A stretch of 64,000 nt of DNA. Origin: Candidatus Sigynarchaeum calidifontis. GTDB taxonomy: Archaea > Asgardarchaeota > Lokiarchaeia > Sigyniarchaeales > Sigyniarchaeaceae. The stretch lies in the NCBI GenBank assembly GCA_030587475.1, contig JAUQYZ010000031.1, forward strand, positions 35,173-99,172, in the 5' to 3' direction. Positions 53,725-61,640 of this stretch are shown here, piece after piece. How positions within the stretch are numbered: the stretch's first letter is position 1; each line of letters begins with the position of its first letter. Position numbers and translations under genes: made by a program. The notes below the pieces were generated by a model. That model had not been told where the DNA came from. It searched no databases and saw only the letters and a program-made list of their open reading frames with translations.

Positions 53725-54288
53725 ATGTCGTTCATGGTGCCGATGGATCGCGTTGCCGTCATCATCGGTAAGGACGGTTCTACCAAGAAACGCATCGAGA
53801 CGCTGACTAGCACCGAAATTGACATTGACAGCAAGACCGGATCGGTCATCATCAAGAAAAAAGAAGGTCCCGAATCGAACATCGGTGATTGGATCGCCCA
53901 GAACGTCATTAAGGCCATCGCAAGGGGGTTCAATCCCTCGATCGCTGAAAAATTAGTCGATGAGGAATACATCTTCGAGATCATTGACCTGGAGCGCGTC
54001 GTGGGTAAATCTAGAAGCCAGATCCATCGCATCAAATCCCGTCTCATTGGCGAGGGTGGCAAGACCTGGAAGACCATCGAGACCATGGCCGAGGTGCACT
54101 TGCAGGTGTTCGGGAACACGGTCTCGCTGATCGGGAAATACGAGGAACTGAAAATTGCACGCGAGGCGGTCAACATGCTCCTGGGAGGAAAAAATCACTC
54201 GGGGGTGTATAAATACTTGCAAAAGATGCACGAGGCGCTTAAACGCAAGCGCATGGCAGACACGTGGAAGCCCGCTTCCGAATTCTAG
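53725..54288 (+). CDS. KH-domain RNA-binding protein (archaeal Dim2/KRR1-like)
   Basis: A 187-residue protein with two KH modules. The first has VAVIIGKDGSTKKRIE near residue 9; the second has GEGGKTWKTIETM near residue 110 in place of the GxxG loop. Archaeal Dim2/KRR1 proteins act in small-subunit rRNA processing. ATG 53725 follows a short leader. rpoP lies convergent about 100 bases downstream. Confidence 0.9.
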   Translation: MSFMVPMDRVAVIIGKDGSTKKRIETLTSTEIDIDSKTGSVIIKKKEGPESNIGDWIAQNVIKAIARGFNPSIAEKLVDEEYIFEIIDLERVVGKSRSQIHRIKSRLIGEGGKTWKTIETMAEVHLQVFGNTVSLIGKYEELKIAREAVNMLLGGKNHSGVYKYLQKMHEALKRKRMADTWKPASEF

Positions 54289-54393
54289 AAGCGTCAAAAA
54301 AATGCGGCTAAATGCGCAAAACGTGGGAATACACGGGGCTTTTTTTTTCGAAGGAATGAGTGCCGCTCGCACGCGATGGTCGATCGGGGGGTA

Positions 54394-54552
54394 TCAAACC
54401 GATTTGACCTTCTTGACCACCTTGGGCCGCGCCTTGAACAAGATGCGACCCCCGCAATGCGGGCACTTGACACCCGGTAGTGATTCGAGGTCAGAAGGTG
54501 AAATCTCTTTCGCGCATCTCCTGTTCGCGCAGTAATAAACGATGGAACTCAT
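54394..54552 (-). CDS. rpoP: RNA polymerase subunit P (Rpb12/RpoP)
   Basis: A 52-residue protein read on the minus strand from ATG 54552 to TGA 54394-54396. The second zinc knuckle CPHCGGRILFKARP is that of Rpb12. The first is C-x4-C (CANRRC near residue 8) in place of the usual C-x2-C. The basic tail KVVKKVKSV matches archaeal P subunits. The gene lies between the KH protein and the Rab-like GTPase. Confidence 0.85.
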   Translation of the reverse strand: MSSIVYYCANRRCAKEISPSDLESLPGVKCPHCGGRILFKARPKVVKKVKSV

Positions 54553-54789
54553 GAACGCGTTCACCATTTCATGAAAATGCTCTCTAAGATGTAGTATCCG
54601 ACAAGATTAAAAAATGTTATTCAAAAGTCTTTTTGTCCGCTTTCGTGCCTTCAAATTAAGCGCTTAAACATTTAAATCTTTAAAACCCCTAGTTCCTTAT
54701 TGTTATAATGAAGTTACTAAAAATTGATGTGCCGTCGAGATAGGTGCACAGATTCACAAACGTCCCTTGTCCAATTGGCTGATACATTC

Positions 54790-55323
54790 ATGACCGTGGC
54801 ATCTTGGATCTTCAAGCTGATCGTGGCCGGCGCGGGCGGTGTCGGCAAGACCGCACTGGTCCAGCGCTTCTGCACGAATTCGTTCATCACGGACCACAAG
54901 ATGACCATCGGGGCCGCGTTCAGCATCAAGGACATCACGTTCGAGAACGGCGTCAGCATCAAACTGCAGATATGGGACTTTGCCGGCGAGGAACGTTTTC
55001 GATTCCTGCTCGGCGATTATTGCCGGGGCGCTTCGGGGGCGCTCGTGTGTTTCGACGTTACCGATTACGAGACCTTCAAGCAGCTCCCCGAGTGGATAAC
55101 GATCATCCGGAAGGAGGCTGCTTCCGTGCCGATCCTGCTCGTGGGAACGAAGTACGACCTGCCGAACCATCAAGTGCCGTACGAGCTGGCCGCGCAGTAC
55201 GCGACCGACGCCGGGTGCATCGGCGCGGCGTATTGCTCGTCGAAAAATGCCACGAACGTCGAAGAGGCGTTCATGTCCATAGGGAAGTGGATGGTATATT
55301 TTGCGACGCTTCCTGGCTCATGA
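54790..55323 (+). CDS. Rab-like small GTPase
   Basis: A 177-residue Ras/Rab-family GTPase. G1 is GAGGVGKTA near residue 13, switch I has MTIGAAF, G3 is DFAGEE near residue 63, G4 is GTKYD (Thr instead of Asn), G5 is CSSKNATNVEE. No C-terminal lipidation Cys. ATG 54790 gives a normal start; in-frame codons from 54724 would add 22 residues. A TATA-like TTTAAATC at 54671-54678 lies upstream. A single gene, not in an operon with roadblock genes. Confidence 0.92.
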   Translation: MTVASWIFKLIVAGAGGVGKTALVQRFCTNSFITDHKMTIGAAFSIKDITFENGVSIKLQIWDFAGEERFRFLLGDYCRGASGALVCFDVTDYETFKQLPEWITIIRKEAASVPILLVGTKYDLPNHQVPYELAAQYATDAGCIGAAYCSSKNATNVEEAFMSIGKWMVYFATLPGS

Positions 55324-55488
55324 ACATCGATTATCGCCAATATCTCCGGCTTTTTTCAGTTCTTACAATTCTTGGAAGAAATATTCATTCCTCTCCATCC
55401 GGCGTGAACATCCATCCCGGCAGCAGCACGTTCAAGCATGGCCACGTCGTTATTCCACTTTTCATATTCATCCCATCACATCATTAAA

Positions 55489-55495
55489 TTATAAA
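55489..55495 (+). promoter_or_regulatory. TATA box upstream of lysY
   Basis: TTATAAA lies about 70 bases before ATG 55564, so lysY likely has its own promoter and a leader of about 45 bases. Confidence 0.45.
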
Positions 55496-55563
55496 CGAGA
55501 AATTCATTCTATCTCCTATATCGCATCCATACACATCAACGCATCGCGGGCGATTTGATACAC

Positions 55564-56628
55564 ATGAGAGTCTCCATCATCGGTGGTTCTGGTTATGCAG
55601 GTGGCGAGCTGATGCGCCTGCTCCTGAAGCATCCCAAGGCCGAGATCAAGCACGTGACCTCGCGGAAGTTCACGGGGAAGCCCGTGTCCATCGTGAATCC
55701 CAACCTCGATGGCATGACGGGCTTGAAATATGTCATGCCCAATCTCGACGTGATCACGAAGGACGTCGACGCGGTCTTCCTGGCGACGCCACACGGGGAA
55801 TCGCAAAACCTGGTTCCCGCGCTGCTCCAAAAGAACGTCAGGATCATCGATTTGAGCGCGGACTTCCGGCTCAAGGACATGAAGTCCCACGAGTATTTCT
55901 ACGGCCCGCACGCTTGCCCGAACTTGTGCAGCGAGGCGGTCTATGGTATACCGGAGCTGAACAAGGACAAGATAAAGGACGCGAAGATCATCGCGGTGCC
56001 TGGCTGCCACGCCGTGTCGGCAATCTATGGCTTGCTCCCCGCCACGCGCGCGGGCCTCATCAAGCCGTTCCCGATCATCGTCGATTCCAAGACCGGCTCG
56101 ACCGGCGCGGGCTCGACCCCGTCCGAGGCCGACCATCACCCGGTTCGTGCCAACGTCGTGCGCCCTTACGGCTTGACCGGCCACCGGCACACCGCCGAGA
56201 TCGAGGAGGCCATAAAACCGAATTTCCAGGGCGCGGAGCTAGCGGAGTTGAAGGTATCCTTCTCGGCCCACGCGGTGGACATGGTGCGCGGCATACTATC
56301 GACCATCCACGTTTTCTTGAGGCAAAAGCCCGAGGATGAAAAGCCGATCTACAAGGCCTTCCGGGATTTCATCAAGGATAACCCGTTCTTGCGCCTGGTA
56401 AAGAAACAAGCCGGCGTGTTCCGGCTTCCAGACCCGAAAACGATCATCGGTACCAATTATTGCGACATCGGCTTCGAGGTCGATCCACTCTCGAACCGGC
56501 TCGTCATCGTGACGGCACTGGACAACCTCGTCAAGGGCGCGGCGGGCAACGCGGTGCAGTGCTTCAACATCATCCAAGGCCTTCCGGAGACCACTGGCCT
56601 CGATCAGCCGGGCATCTTCCCGATCTGA
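55564..56628 (+). CDS. lysY: LysY/ArgC-type [LysW]-aminoadipyl/glutamyl phosphate reductase
   Basis: A 354-residue NADPH-dependent reductase. SIIGGSGYAGGELMRLL at the start binds the nucleotide, PGCHAVSAIYGL near residue 141 has the catalytic Cys, and the FSAHAVDMVRGI segment near residue 229 is family typical. It reduces the phosphorylated, LysW-bound intermediate made by LysZ. It sits alone, 54 kb from lysXZK. Lysine versus arginine substrate cannot be distinguished. Confidence 0.92.
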   Translation: MRVSIIGGSGYAGGELMRLLLKHPKAEIKHVTSRKFTGKPVSIVNPNLDGMTGLKYVMPNLDVITKDVDAVFLATPHGESQNLVPALLQKNVRIIDLSADFRLKDMKSHEYFYGPHACPNLCSEAVYGIPELNKDKIKDAKIIAVPGCHAVSAIYGLLPATRAGLIKPFPIIVDSKTGSTGAGSTPSEADHHPVRANVVRPYGLTGHRHTAEIEEAIKPNFQGAELAELKVSFSAHAVDMVRGILSTIHVFLRQKPEDEKPIYKAFRDFIKDNPFLRLVKKQAGVFRLPDPKTIIGTNYCDIGFEVDPLSNRLVIVTALDNLVKGAAGNAVQCFNIIQGLPETTGLDQPGIFPI

Positions 56629-56742
56629 ACGGTTGGATCTAGAGTTATATATACGGTTCCCGGCGACCACGGATACGGGCCCTGTACCCTTTTACCATCC
56701 GTCGAAACCTCCTTTTTCCCTCCCTTTCGGGGTACGGGCGCT

Positions 56743-58035
56743 TCACCACTTCGTTTCCCCCTGCTCGCGGAAGGGCAAGTCCTCGTCGACGTTCGTGACG
56801 AAATCCGCCGGATGATCGCGCACGATCTGTTTCACGAGGCCTTGAACTTCCTGGACGATTTCCCGGGCCCCTTCTCCTGATTTATCGTGCTGCCGGAGCT
56901 TGCAGAAGTTCCAGGTGTAGCCTTTACTCTGATCGACACGTTCGGGCAGCATCTCGATCTGGCCGGAGAAGATAGGTGGTACATCCTGTATCCCGGTCAG
57001 CAAGGGACTCACGAGGAATAGCCCGTCGGGGTTCAACGCCGGGTCGATTGCCGCGTCGAACGGACAAGAATCGAGCTGCCGGCCGGCCGGCACCGGGGCA
57101 GTTCCTTGGATCGCGAAGTTTGTCATCGAGTTGCGCGTGATGATGTCGTGCATCATCACTCGGCGGGCCACGATGCAGCACGTGCAAGGGTGATCGTCCA
57201 TCAAGGATTGCTTTCTCTCTCGGAGAATCGACAAAAAATGATCTAACGGCACGAAAAAATACCTTTTCGCGGGAAAGCCGTGGAACTCGTCGATCCCGCG
57301 CTTTATGCCACAAAGCATGTCTTTATAGCGCGCCGGGTCGATCGCGAACTCGCCGATCGAGAGGAAAACCGGCGTGAGCACGATGCCGCGCTTGATCGCG
57401 AGCAAGGATGCGAGGAGGTCGCCGCCGCGTCCCACGATCTCGGCGACGACCGGGTTCTGCGTGCCGACCGGGTTGCCGTTGAGGCCTTCACGGTGCTCCA
57501 AGGAGACGTAAGCGAAGGCCGGGTGCATCTCGATGTACGTCACTGGCAAGGATGCACCCTGCTTATCTTGCGGCCATGTCATCTCGCGCAGCACGGCAAC
57601 AACGTTGTCAACGAGCGCCTCCTTCTGTTTCTTGCCATCGAAAAACAGGGCGCGGACTTCCAAAGCCGATCCATCCATAATTAATGCCCCTCGCTGCACG
57701 AGCTCGGCTATTTTCTTCGAGATGGCATCGGGGCGGGGCTGGGTTTCCACGCACGCGTGAAGCCGCAGGATCCCAGGCACGTGCTGGAGTGCGTCCATGG
57801 CCGCGTCGACGTCCTCTTTCTTGAATAAAAACACGAGCCTTTCCCCCAAGGCCCGGTACTTCACCCACGTGACGTGGAACACGTCTTTCAGGACATGCTT
57901 GATGTTCGTGAGGAGCTGGTCCATCATCTTGGCACGGCTGGCTTCGGACTTGGTGCCCAGCTCCGAGAAGGGGATCACCAGCACGGCGCTGGCGACTTGC
58001 TGCGAACCGCGGGGCTTCGCTCGCACGCTCATCAC
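56743..58035 (-). CDS. ThiI-like protein with THUMP domain and altered PP-loop
   Basis: A 430-residue protein with ThiI layout: an N-terminal ferredoxin-like/THUMP region (residues about 60-180) and a PP-loop-like Rossmann domain. The usual SGGxDSP loop is replaced by GRGGDLLASLLAIKRGI near residue 208, so ATP binding is doubtful. A Cys pair sits in PCTCCIVARRVMM near residue 293, where ThiI has CVxCKRxM. It is likely a tRNA-thiolation relative that has changed chemistry; that is inference. Two ATG codons are adjacent at the start. Confidence 0.7.
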   Translation of the reverse strand: MMSVRAKPRGSQQVASAVLVIPFSELGTKSEASRAKMMDQLLTNIKHVLKDVFHVTWVKYRALGERLVFLFKKEDVDAAMDALQHVPGILRLHACVETQPRPDAISKKIAELVQRGALIMDGSALEVRALFFDGKKQKEALVDNVVAVLREMTWPQDKQGASLPVTYIEMHPAFAYVSLEHREGLNGNPVGTQNPVVAEIVGRGGDLLASLLAIKRGIVLTPVFLSIGEFAIDPARYKDMLCGIKRGIDEFHGFPAKRYFFVPLDHFLSILRERKQSLMDDHPCTCCIVARRVMMHDIITRNSMTNFAIQGTAPVPAGRQLDSCPFDAAIDPALNPDGLFLVSPLLTGIQDVPPIFSGQIEMLPERVDQSKGYTWNFCKLRQHDKSGEGAREIVQEVQGLVKQIVRDHPADFVTNVDEDLPFREQGETKW

Positions 58036-58178
58036 GTGTTACATGCGGCGCACTTGCTTAAACCTTTCACAAGGTGCGCTAGCCGGGAAAAGCATAAAAC
58101 CCGTGGAGGTACAACATCCATGATGCATTAGGGCGCGTCGCGCGCGCCGCGCGGCTCCCCGAGGAGGTTCAACAAAAA

Positions 58179-58418
58179 ATGCCAATCTGCCCGAGCTGCA
58201 AGAGCGTGAACGTCGATTACGAGGACACGCCACCAAATCGATCTTGCGTGGGAATCATCATCTATCATTGCCGTGATTGTGGAATGACGGAAAAGGAAGA
58301 GACCGGTAAAGAATATGTCATCAAGGACAAGATCGGCCAGTCCAACTTCAAGCAACGCATCGACACGCATTACCGGCTCGATGATATCTTGCGGAAAAAA
58401 TGGGGCAACCCGCGTTAA
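58179..58418 (+). CDS. Small zinc-ribbon protein
   Basis: A 79-residue protein with CPSC near residue 4 and CRDCG near residue 31, a classical two-knuckle zinc ribbon, followed by a charged tail. GAGGAGG just upstream of ATG 58179 (58158-58166) is a strong ribosome binding site. No specific family is recognised; many archaeal transcription or RNA factors look like this. Confidence 0.75.
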   Translation: MPICPSCKSVNVDYEDTPPNRSCVGIIIYHCRDCGMTEKEETGKEYVIKDKIGQSNFKQRIDTHYRLDDILRKKWGNPR

Positions 58419-58468
58419 GACCTGGCGGGAATGATGGGGAACTTGATGCGAGCTAGGGGGGAATCTCG

Positions 58469-59515
58469 ATGTTCGGGGTCATGAAACGGCTAGCAATGGC
58501 CTACTTGCGAAGGCCGGTCGTGTTGTCCCCAGGCGCGGCCACCGCCTGGCTCGAGAGCCATGCCGACGTGACGGTCGTAACGTCGCCGCGTGCCCATGCC
58601 GCGATAATGCCTTCACTTATAGAGCGAAATCAGAAGGTGATACTGGATCCGCCGCTCGAGGTCTCCGGACTCGATGCAATGGTTCCCTCGATAACGACGT
58701 CGTGGGTCGCCGGTGTCGGCGCGGGGCGGATCATGGACGCGTCCAAGTACCTGGCCTGGCGTGCCCGCCGAAAACTCTGCTTGATACCGTCCGCGCTTTC
58801 GACAACATCATGGTTGAACATGGCTATCGCGTTGCGGAAGGATGGGGAATTGTATTTTCCCGGGAATAACCACGCGACGCAGACGATCGTCGACCCGGAT
58901 TTCATTTCCAAGGCTCCAATGGCGCTGACGCTCGGTGGCATCGTCGACATCCTCGCCGCTTGCACGGCGGTGACGGACTGGGTGATTTCCCACGAGAATG
59001 CCGGGGAGAAGATATCCGCACGGGGGATCAAGGAGTTCACGGCGCTCGTCACGAGGATCCTCGATAGTAAGGCGGCGTTCACGGGAGCCCCTGCCGCGGC
59101 GATCCGCGCCGTGCACGACATGTTCCTCGAGGCGCTCGCGCTGTGCGGGGCAAGCTTTTCGGGCCGGCCGGTCGAGGGTTCGGAACATTTTTTATATTAC
59201 CTCGCTGAAAAGACATGCAAGCGCCGGTTCGTGCACGGGGAGATCATCGGCTTGATGATGCTTGCCGCGTCACGTCTCCAGGGGTCTCGCGCCATGGTGG
59301 CACCTGCAAGGTTGAAGGAATTCCTTGCAGGGATCGGCGTCAAGTACTCGCCCCGGGAGCTGGGCATGAGCCGCGAGGAGATGGAACGCGTGTTGCGGGG
59401 TGCCAGGGCATTCGTGGCTGAGCGAAAGCACCCGTTCTCGATCTTGAACCTGATCGATCTGGACCACGAGCCCGCCGAGCTGAACAGCATCCTTGATTGG
59501 TTATTCGCGTTGTAG
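58469..59515 (+). CDS. Glycerol-1-phosphate dehydrogenase-like protein lacking one metal ligand
   Basis: A 348-residue member of the iron-containing alcohol dehydrogenase/G1PDH family. GVGAGRIMDASKYLAWR near residue 87 is the NAD site, EGSEHFLYY near residue 230 and VHGEIIGLM near residue 255 supply two His metal ligands, and APMALTLGGIVDILA matches the family. The Asp expected in PTxxSxDG is missing (PSALSTTSW near residue 111). If active it would make the archaeal lipid backbone glycerol-1-phosphate; with the missing Asp it may be a diverged paralog. Confidence 0.75.
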   Translation: MFGVMKRLAMAYLRRPVVLSPGAATAWLESHADVTVVTSPRAHAAIMPSLIERNQKVILDPPLEVSGLDAMVPSITTSWVAGVGAGRIMDASKYLAWRARRKLCLIPSALSTTSWLNMAIALRKDGELYFPGNNHATQTIVDPDFISKAPMALTLGGIVDILAACTAVTDWVISHENAGEKISARGIKEFTALVTRILDSKAAFTGAPAAAIRAVHDMFLEALALCGASFSGRPVEGSEHFLYYLAEKTCKRRFVHGEIIGLMMLAASRLQGSRAMVAPARLKEFLAGIGVKYSPRELGMSREEMERVLRGARAFVAERKHPFSILNLIDLDHEPAELNSILDWLFAL

Positions 59516-59555
59516 ATGGTGGTGCTCGGGGAAAAAAAGGAAGGAATATTGGCAG

Positions 59556-61640
59556 CTAAGAAGCCTCGACCTGCTTGAACTTGGTCTCCACTTTCTTGTT
59601 CAATGCCAAAACTTGCTTTTCGATTTGCTGGATCTCCTTCTTGATCTCCTCGTAACGGTTCTCTTGTTGCGAGAGCTTTTTCACGAGGCGCTCCTTGAGC
59701 GTGTTCTCCATGCTTGCATCGGAAAGAACCTTCAGGTTCTCGCGCAGCCGCCCCTGGTCCGAGTTGAGGGCGTCACGCTCGGCGAGCAGCTCGTTCTTCT
59801 GCTTGTCGAGGCTCCCGCGCTCCGCGTTGATCGCCGCGATCTCCTCGAGAACCTTCCGGGTCTTCTCGTTTATGAAGTTGTTTTTCACGTAGATCGCGAG
59901 ATTGCTCGTGATCCAGTCATCATTGATGTTCCACACGTAGAACGAGTTGGAGATCTCGCGCCGCATCGTGAATTTGAACGGCCTCGTCTTCAACGGTTCC
60001 AGGTCGAGGGAGAAGCGCCACCGGGTCGGCGTCTCGGATGGCTTGATCTCGGGGTCGAGGACCTGGTATCCCGCCATCTTCTCGTGATCCAGGTAGAGGC
60101 TCTTCTTCGTCGTCGCCTTGTTCTTGATCGTGTAGGCGACGTGCCGGTCCTCGTAGAAGTACTCGTACACGTAGCTTCCCCAGAGGCTAAGCCGGTGGAC
60201 CTTCTGCTGCTCGACGCTTTCCTCCATGAAGATGGCGACGGCTTGCTCGAGCGCGTAGTTGAGCATGCGCGTGTCGTTCTTGTTCAAGAACGGCAGCATG
60301 GCTTCGCCCGCCAGGCTATCCTCGATGAGGATGGTGATGGGGCCGGTCTCGAGCGTGAGGCCCGAGGTGTTCGTGATCTCTGCGCACGCCATCGGGTTCA
60401 CGGGATGGTTTATCTTGTCATAGTGCAAGACTTTCTTCACCGCGACCTCCCGGCTCAAGAACGGCACCAGGGCACTCTGGTTCCGCTTGATGCTGACCGG
60501 CTTTTCGATGTGATACTCGAATAACTCTCCCATGTCCTTCGCAGACATGGAGATGGATTTCTGCATCGCGTCCTTCATGGCCTGGAACGTTTTTTCGAAT
60601 GCCTTGCGCGGCTCGGGGGCTTCAGCGGCCGCCCCGCGGTCTGCCATGGCAAGCATCCCTTTACCTCCACCGAACCCTCCTATCAATCCTGATTCCCCCG
60701 ATGCGAACGCATCGAATTTTCCCGTGGTATCCTCGATGGTGGCAGGCTTGATTGACGACTTCGTGGGGAGCGGGACCACCTTTCGCTGGATGAACTGGGG
60801 CAGATATATCGGGTACTTGAAGGTGACGGGCATGCCGGCGACGAGGGATAAATCGACTTCGTTCCAGTCGTTCGGTGTCTGGTTTTCGACGAGGCCCCAA
60901 CCCGACAAGAGGGCTTTCCCCTCCGGGATCAAGCCCTTGCTCTTGTCCCCCGGGAGCACCAGGCGGTAGGAAGTCTTCCAGGTCGGTGCTTCCTGGATGT
61001 AGTTCACGTAGATCTCCCGGTCTGCCTTGCTCTTGCTCGTCGTCTCGCAGCGAATCGCCAGGTTCTTTGCATCCTTTTGTTTCCGGGAGATGATGGTCTC
61101 GAGCAAGAAGGAGAGATCTTTTTGAAGCGAATCGTTGAGCAAGCGGAAGGATTTCATGTCTGCGAACCGGACCTTGATGATTTTCTTTGTCATGCGCTCC
61201 AGCAGCAAGAGAACAGGCTCCACGTTTAAAATTTGCCCGTTCACTTCCTCCGTGGTCTCGATGCCGATGACGGAGCCCTCTAAATTTTTCCCTGCCATCG
61301 ACACCTGCACGGCCGCTCCCTTGATGCTCGCGAGGAAATCCTCGAGCACGGTCCTGGATGTCGGCAGGCTCACGGAGATGTTCTTCAGCACCTGGTCGAT
61401 ATCCTGGGCAGCATCGTAGGAGATGTTGCTGATGAAGCCATTCCCGCTCAGGTCCGCGACAAACAAGCTCTTTAAAATGTCGTCCATCTCGTTCACCTTG
61501 AATTGCAAGGTGAGCGACGCGGTCTCCTTCACCACGGATTTCATAGCATAGAACGCCATGCCATGCTTGAAGAGAACGACTTTCTTGACGGCTGGAACTT
61601 CCACGACGTTCTGCCGGTACGATTCCTCTCCCACGATCAT
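59556..61640 (-). CDS. DUF4139-type protein, second paralog of a tandem pair
   Basis: A 694-residue protein with an N-terminal beta region (VVLFKHGMAFYAMK), a middle domain (WKTSYRLVLPGD then LLSGWGLVENQTPNDW) typical of DUF4139/MuiA-like proteins, a low-complexity linker near residue 335, and a C-terminal coiled coil from about residue 620. There is no signal peptide. Function of the family is unknown. Its ATG overlaps the stop of the preceding paralog as ATGA (61637-61640), so the two are cotranslated. Confidence 0.75.
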   Translation of the reverse strand: MIVGEESYRQNVVEVPAVKKVVLFKHGMAFYAMKSVVKETASLTLQFKVNEMDDILKSLFVADLSGNGFISNISYDAAQDIDQVLKNISVSLPTSRTVLEDFLASIKGAAVQVSMAGKNLEGSVIGIETTEEVNGQILNVEPVLLLLERMTKKIIKVRFADMKSFRLLNDSLQKDLSFLLETIISRKQKDAKNLAIRCETTSKSKADREIYVNYIQEAPTWKTSYRLVLPGDKSKGLIPEGKALLSGWGLVENQTPNDWNEVDLSLVAGMPVTFKYPIYLPQFIQRKVVPLPTKSSIKPATIEDTTGKFDAFASGESGLIGGFGGGKGMLAMADRGAAAEAPEPRKAFEKTFQAMKDAMQKSISMSAKDMGELFEYHIEKPVSIKRNQSALVPFLSREVAVKKVLHYDKINHPVNPMACAEITNTSGLTLETGPITILIEDSLAGEAMLPFLNKNDTRMLNYALEQAVAIFMEESVEQQKVHRLSLWGSYVYEYFYEDRHVAYTIKNKATTKKSLYLDHEKMAGYQVLDPEIKPSETPTRWRFSLDLEPLKTRPFKFTMRREISNSFYVWNINDDWITSNLAIYVKNNFINEKTRKVLEEIAAINAERGSLDKQKNELLAERDALNSDQGRLRENLKVLSDASMENTLKERLVKKLSQQENRYEEIKKEIQQIEKQVLALNKKVETKFKQVEAS

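Noticed and set aside
55320-55487. 55-codon frame starting in ATGA overlap with the Rab-like GTPase stop
   Set aside because: No ribosome binding site, no domain, and it runs into a promoter region; probably chance.
59493-60524. 343-codon plus-strand frame opposite the DUF4139 gene
   Set aside because: Leu/Arg/Val-rich shadow of the coiled-coil-containing gene on the other strand; no independent start signal.
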